Under the pieces are notes generated by a model. That model ran no database searches. It worked only from the letters and a program-made list of their open reading frames with translations, and was not told the DNA's origin. From an uncultured Synechococcus sp. (GTDB lineage: Bacteria > Cyanobacteriota > Cyanobacteriia > PCC-6307 > Cyanobiaceae), in the NCBI GenBank assembly GCA_913050105.1, contig CAJWZN010000048.1:1-9518 (forward strand): a stretch of DNA of 9,518 nt, read 5' to 3'. The position numbers and the translations under genes are program-made. How positions within the stretch are numbered: the first letter of the stretch is position 1; every line of letters begins with the position of its first letter. This document shows, in pieces, positions 1 to 5,365 of the stretch.

Positions 1-107
1 TCATGGAAGCCGGTAAGCACAGCCCTGAGCTGGCGATCGCTCTCGAGACCTGGAAAGAGATCAAGTTCGAGTTCGACACTGTCGACAAGCTCGACGTTCA
101 GAACTGA
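1..107 (+). CDS. cbbL: Rubisco large subunit, Form IA, C-terminal fragment
   Basis: This is the 3' end of the gene for the large subunit of ribulose-1,5-bisphosphate carboxylase/oxygenase, the CO2-fixing enzyme packed inside the carboxysome. The codon frame starts at base 3 and reads about 34 residues to a TGA at 105-107. The segment GKHSPELAIALETWKEIKFE followed by a short acidic/basic tail matches the C-terminal end of Form IA large subunits as I know them. The catalytic barrel lies upstream of the window, so no active-site residue can be checked. The fragment is followed after 59 bases by cbbS, the usual arrangement in alpha-cyanobacteria. The identification rests on the tail sequence plus context. 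Confidence 0.93.
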   Translation, partial: MEAGKHSPELAIALETWKEIKFEFDTVDKLDVQN

Positions 108-117
108 TCGATTCAAC

Positions 118-138
118 GGCCGGTTGATCCAACCGGCC
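118..138 (+). other. Perfect hairpin in the cbbL-cbbS spacer
   Basis: GGCCGGTTG (118-126) and CAACCGGCC (130-138) are perfect reverse complements separated by three bases, giving a 9-bp GC-rich stem. No T-run follows, so it is not an intrinsic terminator. It sits between the cbbL stop and the cbbS ribosome-binding site. It could act as an mRNA stabiliser or processing element, or delay translation of cbbS. The structure is seen in the sequence; the role is inference. Confidence 0.6.
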
Positions 139-157
139 ACAACCGTTCTTACAAACC

Positions 158-161
158 AGGA
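158..161 (+). promoter_or_regulatory. Ribosome-binding site of cbbS
   Basis: AGGA lies five bases upstream of the ATG at 167 and supports that start codon. Confidence 0.55.
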
Positions 162-166
162 CCCCC

Positions 167-508
167 ATGCCTTTCCAGAGCACCGTGGGTGACTATCAAA
201 CAGTCGCCACCCTGGAGACCTTCGGCTTTCTTCCGCCGATGACCCAGGACGAGATCTACGACCAGATCGCGTACATCATTGCCCAGGGTTGGAGCCCGCT
301 CGTCGAGCACGTCCATCCCAGCAACTCCATGGCCATTTACTGGTCTTATTGGAAGCTGCCTTTCTTCGGTGAGAAGGATCTCAACGTTGTGGTCAGCGAG
401 CTCGAGGCTTGCCATCGCGCTTACCCCGACCATCACGTTCGCATCGTTGGTTACGACGCCTACACCCAAAGCCAGGGTGCTTGCTTCGTGGTCTTCGAAG
501 GCCGCTGA
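167..508 (+). CDS. cbbS: Rubisco small subunit, Form IA
   Basis: This encodes the 113-residue small subunit that caps the L8 core of Rubisco to form the L8S8 holoenzyme in the carboxysome lumen. The N-terminus has the usual leading residues (MPFQST), then the ETFGFLPPMTQDEIYDQI segment, the YWSYWKLPFFGE motif in the middle and the HVRIVGYDAYTQSQGACFVV strand near the end. All are typical of Form IA small subunits of alpha-cyanobacteria and proteobacteria. The length is normal for the family. The ATG at 167 is supported by AGGA five bases upstream. It is cotranscribed with cbbL upstream. Downstream, a hairpin cluster with a terminator-like element separates it from csoS2, which may keep Rubisco message in excess of scaffold message. 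Nothing appears broken. Confidence 0.97.
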   Translation: MPFQSTVGDYQTVATLETFGFLPPMTQDEIYDQIAYIIAQGWSPLVEHVHPSNSMAIYWSYWKLPFFGEKDLNVVVSELEACHRAYPDHHVRIVGYDAYTQSQGACFVVFEGR

Positions 509-519
509 TCTTCGGATCA
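506..519 (+). other. UUCG-tetraloop hairpin spanning the cbbS stop codon
   Basis: TGATC (506-510) and GATCA (515-519) pair around the loop TTCG, giving a C(UUCG)G hairpin, an exceptionally stable RNA tetraloop class. The cbbS stop codon forms the base of the stem. It is the first of three hairpins in this spacer and could protect the 3' end of the cbbLS message. The structure is seen; the function is inference. Confidence 0.45.
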
Positions 520-528
520 ATTGGTTCC

Positions 529-561
529 GAGCCCTGACCTAATCAGGGCTCAAGTTTTTTT
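529..561 (+). terminator. Probable Rho-independent terminator or attenuator after cbbS
   Basis: GAGCCCTGA (529-537) pairs perfectly with TCAGGGCTC (543-551) around the loop CCTAA. After AAG comes a run of seven T residues (555-561). A 9-bp stem plus T-tract is the textbook form of an intrinsic terminator. It lies inside an apparent operon, 48 bases before the csoS2 start, so partial readthrough is more likely than full termination. That would make Rubisco transcripts more abundant than those of the scaffold and shell genes. Confidence 0.72.
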
Positions 562-562
562 C

Positions 563-582
563 GAAGGGACTGGTGTCCCTTC
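563..582 (+). other. Hairpin between the terminator and csoS2
   Basis: GAAGGGAC (563-570) pairs perfectly with GTCCCTTC (575-582) around the four-base loop TGGT. This is an 8-bp stem starting one base after the T-run of the preceding terminator. It could mark the 5' end of a processed csoS2 message or modulate readthrough. No clear -35/-10 promoter pair is visible around it. Confidence 0.5.
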
Positions 583-609
583 AATTCACGTCGACATCCT
601 CGGGCGGAC

Positions 610-2976
610 ATGGCAAGACTCTCCAGTCGCGAACTCGCACTTGAACGCCGTAAGGCGCTGACCACTTCCGGTAAGAAAGCCTCTGTAGCCGTTAGTGCCG
701 GCGCCAATCGTGTGCGTACAGCCTCGGATGCAAGAGCGACGCGCACCAACGCCAATGGCGACGAGGTTGATGTGGCGGTGCAAGCCGCTCCCGTCGCTGT
801 TTCCCCGCGACGCACAGCGAGCCTGACTGCGTCCGCTGGGCCCGTCCGGTCTCAGGTCAAGCAGAAGCGCGACCCCAGCCGGGATCTTGTTCTGGCTCGC
901 CGCGAGGCTCTGTCCCGTCGCGGCAAAATCGCCGATACAAGCAAGGATCGCAACCGTTCTGAAGTGGCGAAGCAGTCGAAACCTGCCACGGCTCCGGTTG
1001 CTGCCGACTCCAAGGATTGCGGTTGCGGTGGCAAGGGTGCAGCTGAGACAACCCAGTCGTCTTCCCGTTCTGCCCCGATGCTTCAGTTGACCGGTCGAAG
1101 CGAGCGACGCTCCGCGACACCCAAACGCCGTTCCATCGAGAACCCCAGTCGTGCGCTGGTTCTGGCCCGACGTGATGCGATGGCTAAACACGGCAAAACC
1201 GCCGGTAAGCAGCCCACAAGTGCCGCAGCTGTGGCACGTCAGGCCAATCCTGATCTCACCAGCCGTGAACTCGCTCAACAGGTGCGTGAACTGCGGGCCA
1301 AGGCCGGCGCCCGCAACAAGCAGAGCGCTGGTGTGACCCGTCCCAGTGGTCCGAATCGCCACGGTGCAAAGCAGGCTGCTGCCGCGGCTGATGCCCATTG
1401 GAAGGTTGGTGAAAGCACCACCACTTCAGGTCAAACAGTCACCGGTACCCAGGCCAACCGTTCGGTCAAAACCACCGGTAACGAGGCGAGCACCTGCCGT
1501 TCCATCACAGGTACGGAATATCTGGGTGCCGAGGTCTTCCAGACCTTCTGTCAATCCGCTCCTGAGCCAACAACACCCGCGAAGGTTCGAGTCACGGCCA
1601 CCAGCCATGGCAATCGCGTCACCGGCAACGAAGTTGGACGCTCTGAAAAGGTCACCGGCGATGAGCCCGGCACCTGCAAGTCCGTCACCGGTACCGAATA
1701 CATCTCGGCCAATCAATCGGCTGCTTACTGCGGTGGTGGTTCCGCCTCACCTCGCAAGGTTGGTCACAGCCTCACCCAACAGGGCCGTCCAGTCAGCGGT
1801 GTGATGGTGGGTCGCTCCTCCAGCGTCACCGGCGACGAAGCGGGTGCCAACCGCAACCTCACCGGCGATCAGTATCTGGGCTCGGACCCCCTGCCTGACG
1901 GCCGACCTGCAGCAAAGGTCGGTGTATCGGCCACACTTTCCGGCACCGGAGTCACCGGCACAATGGTGGGTCGCTCCTCGGCAGTGACCGGCGATGAATA
2001 CGGTTCCTGCCATCGTGTGACGGGCGATCAGTACGTGAGTGCTGAGCAAGTCAACGCTTTTTGCGGTTCCAAGACCGAGCCCGAGGCCGCCAAGGTCGGT
2101 TTCAGCATCACCAACAGAAATCAGGTGGTGAGCGGTACCCGCACCGGCCGCTCTGAACGTGTCACAGGAGATGAGCCCGGCAGCTGCCAGGCCGTGACCG
2201 GCACCCCTTATGCAGGCCTTGAGCAGGCCGGCCAACACTGTGGAACCCCTGCGGTTCAGGCCATTCGCGAGCGCACACCAGTGCGTCCGGGTACACCTTC
2301 AGCTGCAATGACGGGCATTCAACCCGGTGTCGGCGGCGTCATGACCGGAGATAAGCGAGGAGCTTGTGAAGCGGTCACCGGCACGCCTTACGTCGGCGCT
2401 GATCAACTGGCCGCGGCCTGTGGTGCTGATGCTCCAGCTGGCACCGATACACACGGTGTATCCCCTGAAAGTGCTCCATGGACTCGGTTCAGCGTCGTTT
2501 CCCCAGCCCGTGCTGCCCAGGAGCAGCGCGACATCCGTTCGGGTGTGACAGGTACGTCCTACGAACAGGGGAATCGCATCACCGGCCCTTTTGACATGGC
2601 TGGCGGCAAGGTGACTGGTACCGAACAATTCCGCTTCGATAACCGGGAATTCCAAAACAGCCAGCAACGCCACTTTCAGCCCACCGTTGCCGTGGTCAGC
2701 GAGCCCACAGATACTCCCGCGTCCCGCGTGACCGGTGAGGGTTCATCCAGGAAAGTCACAGGTGATGACTGGGATCGAGGTGACCATGTCACCGGTACTG
2801 AGGGTGTCTCTGCTCGCCGTCGCAATCCAACCCGGCCTGGTCCGATGAGCGCCATGTCTCCCTACGAGCGCAAGCGCAACGAGGAGTCTGAATGGCCTGT
2901 GAGCCCGGTCACCGGTTCGAGTGGCAACACCGAAAAGGGTTCCCTGATCACCGTCTCCGGCGGCGCAAGGGGCTGA
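610..2976 (+). CDS. csoS2: Alpha-carboxysome assembly scaffold CsoS2
   Basis: CsoS2 (788 residues here) is the intrinsically disordered scaffold that gathers Rubisco and threads it to the shell. Three regions are visible. The N-terminal region (about 1-260) is basic and holds four helical Rubisco-binding-type repeats around residues 6-22, 90-106, 180-196 and 218-234. The middle region (about 264-604) holds six repeats, each with three V/I/L/M/T-(T/S)-G motifs spaced by 11 residues and, in five of them, a cysteine pair. The C-terminal region (about 625-788) holds two more motif triads and a conserved-looking tail ending SLITVSGGARG, matching the shell-anchoring peptide known in the family. The gene is intact in one frame. 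I saw no slippery heptamer like that used for the short form in Halothiobacillus, so probably only the full-length form is made. The ATG at 610 has only a weak GGGCGGA upstream; the family-typical MARLSSRELALERRKAL start supports it. Confidence 0.96.
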   Translation: MARLSSRELALERRKALTTSGKKASVAVSAGANRVRTASDARATRTNANGDEVDVAVQAAPVAVSPRRTASLTASAGPVRSQVKQKRDPSRDLVLARREALSRRGKIADTSKDRNRSEVAKQSKPATAPVAADSKDCGCGGKGAAETTQSSSRSAPMLQLTGRSERRSATPKRRSIENPSRALVLARRDAMAKHGKTAGKQPTSAAAVARQANPDLTSRELAQQVRELRAKAGARNKQSAGVTRPSGPNRHGAKQAAAAADAHWKVGESTTTSGQTVTGTQANRSVKTTGNEASTCRSITGTEYLGAEVFQTFCQSAPEPTTPAKVRVTATSHGNRVTGNEVGRSEKVTGDEPGTCKSVTGTEYISANQSAAYCGGGSASPRKVGHSLTQQGRPVSGVMVGRSSSVTGDEAGANRNLTGDQYLGSDPLPDGRPAAKVGVSATLSGTGVTGTMVGRSSAVTGDEYGSCHRVTGDQYVSAEQVNAFCGSKTEPEAAKVGFSITNRNQVVSGTRTGRSERVTGDEPGSCQAVTGTPYAGLEQAGQHCGTPAVQAIRERTPVRPGTPSAAMTGIQPGVGGVMTGDKRGACEAVTGTPYVGADQLAAACGADAPAGTDTHGVSPESAPWTRFSVVSPARAAQEQRDIRSGVTGTSYEQGNRITGPFDMAGGKVTGTEQFRFDNREFQNSQQRHFQPTVAVVSEPTDTPASRVTGEGSSRKVTGDDWDRGDHVTGTEGVSARRRNPTRPGPMSAMSPYERKRNEESEWPVSPVTGSSGNTEKGSLITVSGGARG
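625..1311 (+). repeat. Four N-terminal Rubisco-binding-type repeats in CsoS2
   Basis: The repeats share a core of S-R-x-L-x-x-x-R-R-x-A-x-x-x-x-G-K. The copies start at residues 6 (SRELALERRKALTTSGKKA), 90 (SRDLVLARREALSRRGKIA), 180 (SRALVLARRDAMAKHGKTA) and 218 (SRELAQQVRELRAKAG). The first three match each other closely; the fourth is degenerate, with Q-V in place of the A/E-R pair and no final GK. Spacing is 84, 90 and 38 residues. In the family such repeats bind at the Rubisco L/S interface (established knowledge); that these copies bind is inferred from similarity. Confidence 0.85.
1399..2421 (+). repeat. Six middle-region VTG/cysteine repeats in CsoS2
   Basis: Each repeat carries three (V/I/L/M/T)-(T/S)-G motifs. 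They begin at residues 277/288/299, 337/348/359, 395/406/417, 448/459/470, 507/518/529 and 567/578/589, always 11 apart. In repeats 1, 2, 4, 5 and 6 a cysteine lies 3 residues before the third motif and another 15 residues after it (296/314, 356/374, 467/485, 526/544, 586/604). Repeat 3 has Asn414 and Arg432 instead. Repeats 3 and 4 share an identical 17-base stretch (1804-1820 and 1963-1979) spaced by 159 bases. This region binds shell hexamers in the family. Confidence 0.88.
2899..2973 (+). other. CsoS2 C-terminal shell-anchoring peptide
   Basis: Residues 764-788 hold the last VTG (767-769) and end in a basic glycine-rich tail containing ITVSGGARG. This matches the strongly conserved terminal peptide of CsoS2, which in characterised alpha-carboxysomes anchors the scaffold to the inner shell face. 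The assignment is by sequence similarity from memory. Confidence 0.7.
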
Positions 2977-2983
2977 TCGTCTG

Positions 2984-4747
2984 ATGGTGCGCACCACCAT
3001 GTCGACCCGTCGCGGTGGTGTTTCGACACCCACCGCTCCCACTCGTCGTCAATTGCAGCAGGAACACACCGCTTCCGCGCCTGCAGACACCCTCACAGAA
3101 GTTTCCCCCGTCGAGGTCAGCACCCGAGGTGCTGCCCTCGAGCGGCGCAGGGCACTCACCACATCCGGCAAGGCGGCGACCCTTTCTCTGGGCAGTGTGT
3201 CCGCTGGTCGTATTCGCACCCTCGCCGACGGGCGTCGTCCTGAGCCTGCTCGCACACAGCCCGGATGGGTGCGTCGCAACAAAGCATCCAGTCAGAAAGC
3301 CACGTTCAATCTGAGTCGGTCGTCTCTTCCGATAACTCACCGACAACATCCTCTGACCAATGCCGGAGCCAATGCATGCCTGCGGGATTACGAAGAACAG
3401 GTCAAAGGTCGTTTTGACCGCATCGTTCCGCTGCTGAAGCAGGTTTCAGTGCTCCAGCATGAGCCTGATTTCATCGAGCAGGCGCAGCGGCTGGCCCGTA
3501 CCGAACTCGGTTTTGATCTTCCTGAATACATCCTTCAGAAAGCGTGGGTGCGACCTCTGGACATGAGGGCTCTGTTCGCCTGGTGTGTGTTTGAAAGCCA
3601 CCGGTTGTTCAGTGATCGCTTTTTCCAGGACGACCCTCTGGGCGGCTCGTCCAGCAGCCCTGCGGCACTGGAGTTCGAACAGTTCCTGCTCGATTGCGGC
3701 ATTCATTTGTTGGATGTCAGTCCCTGCGCCGACGGACGTCTAGCTCACACCGTTGCTTACGCCCTCCGGATCCCTTTCAGCGCGGTGCGTCGTCGCTCCC
3801 ACGCCGGGGCGATGTTTGATGTGGAAAACACTGTCAATCGCTGGGTGAAGACGGAGCATCGTCGGCACCGCGAGGGCACGCCCAATCCCGCGTCGGAACC
3901 GACGCGCTACCTGAAGGTGGTCACTTACCACTTCAGCTCTCTTGATCCTGAGCACCAGGGGTGTGCCGCGCACGGAAGCAACGACGAATTAGCTGCCTCC
4001 GCCGGCCATCAGCGACTGCTTGATTTTCGCGAAGCCGTGGAAAACAGCTTCTGCTGTGGTGCATCCGTTGATCTGCTGTTGATCGGGCTCGACACCGATA
4101 CCGATGCCATTCGCGTTCACCCGCCATCCCGCGACAGTGAAATGGTCTTGGACCGTTGGCTGTGTGCCAAGGAGCTCCATTCCGCAACGGCCACGATGAC
4201 CGCTGACCAGGCCATGGCTCAGATCGCAGAAGCGGTGGAGTCCGCTGCTCCAGCCGCCATGGATCCGGGCATGGTGACGTTCATCACCCGCCTGCTTGCG
4301 AACAACTGCTCACAGATCGACTACGTGCAGGAGCTGCACGGCGCTCCTTATCCCGATGCCGGCCATGCCGAACGCTTCATCGGAGTGGGTATCGGTTTCA
4401 AAGAGGTGCATCTGCGCAACCTCACTTATTTCGCCCATCTCGACACTGTTGAAGAAGGCGCTCCAGACCTTGATGTGGGAGTGAAGATCTTCAAGGGTCT
4501 CAACGTTGCCAGGGATTTGCCGATTCCTGTTGTGGTCCGATTCGACTACTCCGGCCGGGTCCCCGGGGCCCGCGATCGGGCCATCGCCGACTGCCATCGG
4601 GTGAACCAGGCCATCGCCAGTCGTTATGCCGATCTGGTGAACGAAGGTTTGCTGCACACTTGCCTCACCATCCGAGACCGTAATCAGACGGCTCCGGCAG
4701 AGGTTGTCGGTTCCACCCTCGCCCCACCGATCCAGGAGGGTCACTGA
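2984..4747 (+). CDS. csoS3: Carboxysomal carbonic anhydrase CsoS3 (CsoSCA)
   Basis: This encodes a 587-residue zinc carbonic anhydrase that converts bicarbonate to CO2 for Rubisco inside the shell. It belongs to the divergent beta-class (once called epsilon) family. Zinc ligands are visible: Cys248 in SPCADGRLAH, His316 in VVTYHFS and Cys327 in HQGCAAHGS. The His-Cys spacing of 11 matches the Halothiobacillus enzyme (H242, C253). Asp250 and Arg252 form the catalytic dyad. Residues 1 to about 115 are disordered, followed by a helical domain, the catalytic domain (about 225-400) and a C-terminal domain that in the family is a duplicated fold without zinc. Residues 47-85 resemble the first N-repeat of CsoS2. 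The start at 2984 follows AAGGGG (2967-2972); ATG 2999, five codons in, is an alternative. It begins 7 bases after csoS2 and ends 2 bases before csoS4A, so translational coupling is likely. Confidence 0.96.
   Translation: MVRTTMSTRRGGVSTPTAPTRRQLQQEHTASAPADTLTEVSPVEVSTRGAALERRRALTTSGKAATLSLGSVSAGRIRTLADGRRPEPARTQPGWVRRNKASSQKATFNLSRSSLPITHRQHPLTNAGANACLRDYEEQVKGRFDRIVPLLKQVSVLQHEPDFIEQAQRLARTELGFDLPEYILQKAWVRPLDMRALFAWCVFESHRLFSDRFFQDDPLGGSSSSPAALEFEQFLLDCGIHLLDVSPCADGRLAHTVAYALRIPFSAVRRRSHAGAMFDVENTVNRWVKTEHRRHREGTPNPASEPTRYLKVVTYHFSSLDPEHQGCAAHGSNDELAASAGHQRLLDFREAVENSFCCGASVDLLLIGLDTDTDAIRVHPPSRDSEMVLDRWLCAKELHSATATMTADQAMAQIAEAVESAAPAAMDPGMVTFITRLLANNCSQIDYVQELHGAPYPDAGHAERFIGVGIGFKEVHLRNLTYFAHLDTVEEGAPDLDVGVKIFKGLNVARDLPIPVVVRFDYSGRVPGARDRAIADCHRVNQAIASRYADLVNEGLLHTCLTIRDRNQTAPAEVVGSTLAPPIQEGH
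4734..4739 (+). promoter_or_regulatory. Strong ribosome-binding site of csoS4A
   Basis: AGGAGG, a full match to the anti-Shine-Dalgarno core, ends ten bases before the ATG at 4750 and lies within the last codons of csoS3. It is the clearest ribosome-binding site in the window and fixes the csoS4A start. Confidence 0.7.
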
Positions 4748-4749
4748 TC

Positions 4750-5061
4750 ATGCTCATCGTCAAGGTCATCAAGCCGCTCGTCTCCACAAATCGAATTCCC
4801 GATTTCGAGCACAAGCATCTCCAGGTGGTTCTGGATGGCAGTACCAAAAAGGTTGCAGTCGATGCCGTTGGCGCCAAGCCAGGCGACTGGGTGATCTGCG
4901 TGAGCAGCTCTGCCGCCCGTGAGGCGGCCGGCAGCAAGTCGTATCCCAGTGACCTCACCATTGTGGGAATCATTGATCACTGGGAACCAGACCCACCCAA
5001 AGCCGCCGCGCCGGCTCCATCTCCGTCCCCGAGCACTCCAAGCAGAGGTGCAAAAGGCTGA
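4750..5061 (+). CDS. csoS4A: Carboxysome vertex pentamer protein CsoS4A
   Basis: This is a 103-residue bacterial microcompartment vertex (BMV, EutN/CcmL family) protein. Such proteins form pentamers that close the 12 corners of the icosahedral shell. The core (about 1-82) starts MLIVKVIKPLVSTNRIPDFEH and includes the VDAVGAKPGDWVICVSSSAA segment and the PSDLTIVGIIDHW strand, all typical of CsoS4A. Residues 83-103 form an extra Pro/Ala/Ser tail (PPKAAAPAPSPSPSTPSRG) beyond the fold, which is likely flexible. A strong AGGAGG precedes the ATG. The stop TGA shares its last base with the csoS4B start (TGATG), indicating coupled translation with its paralogue. Confidence 0.95.
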   Translation: MLIVKVIKPLVSTNRIPDFEHKHLQVVLDGSTKKVAVDAVGAKPGDWVICVSSSAAREAAGSKSYPSDLTIVGIIDHWEPDPPKAAAPAPSPSPSTPSRGAKG

Positions 5062-5312
5062 TGGAGATCATGCAGGTCATGGGAACGCTGGTCTGCTCCT
5101 ACCGGGTTGCCGGGTTGGATCACATGCACCTGCGCATTCTCCAGAACAACAAGGGCAAGAAGCTCGTGGCTGTGGATCCTGTTGGTGCCCGCGAGGGCAA
5201 CTGGGTGTTTACGGCCAGCGGCTCCGCCGCCCGGCATGCCTGCCCGGACAGCACCGTGCTCACCGATCTGACCATCGGGGGCATCATCGATTTCTGGAAT
5301 CCGGACGGATAG
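5061..5312 (+). CDS. csoS4B: Carboxysome vertex pentamer protein CsoS4B
   Basis: This is an 83-residue BMV-family protein, the paralogue of CsoS4A, and likewise a pentameric shell vertex component. Diagnostic stretches are the MEIMQVMGTLVCSYRVAGLD start, NNKGKKLVAVDPVGAREGNW, and TDLTIGGIIDFWNPDG at the end. It lacks the proline-rich tail of CsoS4A. The ATG at 5061 overlaps the csoS4A stop by one base. An in-frame ATG three codons in (5070) is a possible but less likely start, since the MEIM start is usual in homologues as I recall them. It ends with TAG; 53 pyrimidine-rich bases follow before csoS1E. Confidence 0.95.
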   Translation: MEIMQVMGTLVCSYRVAGLDHMHLRILQNNKGKKLVAVDPVGAREGNWVFTASGSAARHACPDSTVLTDLTIGGIIDFWNPDG

Positions 5313-5365
5313 GGAATTTCCCCACCCACCGCCGTTTCCGTTCCGTTTCCACTTTCTTTCTCACC
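5313..5365 (+). other. Pyrimidine-rich leader of csoS1E
   Basis: From 5317 to 5365 only 8 of 49 bases are purines, with near-repeats of GTTTCC/GTTCC. No Shine-Dalgarno-like sequence precedes the csoS1E ATG. The tract may be an unstructured leader loading ribosomes without Shine-Dalgarno pairing. The composition is seen; the role is inference. Confidence 0.4.

Noticed and set aside
33..40. HIP1 octamer GCGATCGC, with a second copy at 9219-9226
   Set aside because: Only two copies in 9.5 kb, both inside coding sequence for Ala-Ile-Ala-type codons; this is not the enrichment seen in HIP1-rich cyanobacteria.
149..520. Minus-strand open frame covering cbbS
   Set aside because: It mirrors the cbbS codons, has no ribosome-binding site and matches no family I recognise.
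586..1398. Long open frame (270 codons) on the minus strand opposite csoS2
   Set aside because: It lies wholly opposite the well-supported csoS2 repeats, its translation is low-complexity Gly/Thr/Arg without recognisable domains, and GC-rich repeat DNA readily leaves such frames open.
2050..2070. T-run in csoS2 (GCTTTTTGC) as a programmed frameshift site
   Set aside because: In the csoS2 frame the codons are GCT TTT TGC, which do not fit the X XXY YYZ slippery pattern, and the downstream zero frame continues to the conserved C-terminus.
1399..2421. Periodic repeats considered as a CRISPR or satellite array
   Set aside because: The DNA repeats are imperfect, stay in one reading frame and encode the known CsoS2 protein repeats, so they are coding repeats.
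4919..5365. The csoS1E frame remains open upstream to 4919, suggesting a longer CsoS1E
   Set aside because: This part overlaps csoS4A and csoS4B in another frame and its translation is not protein-like; the ATG at 5366 gives a sensible CsoS1E.
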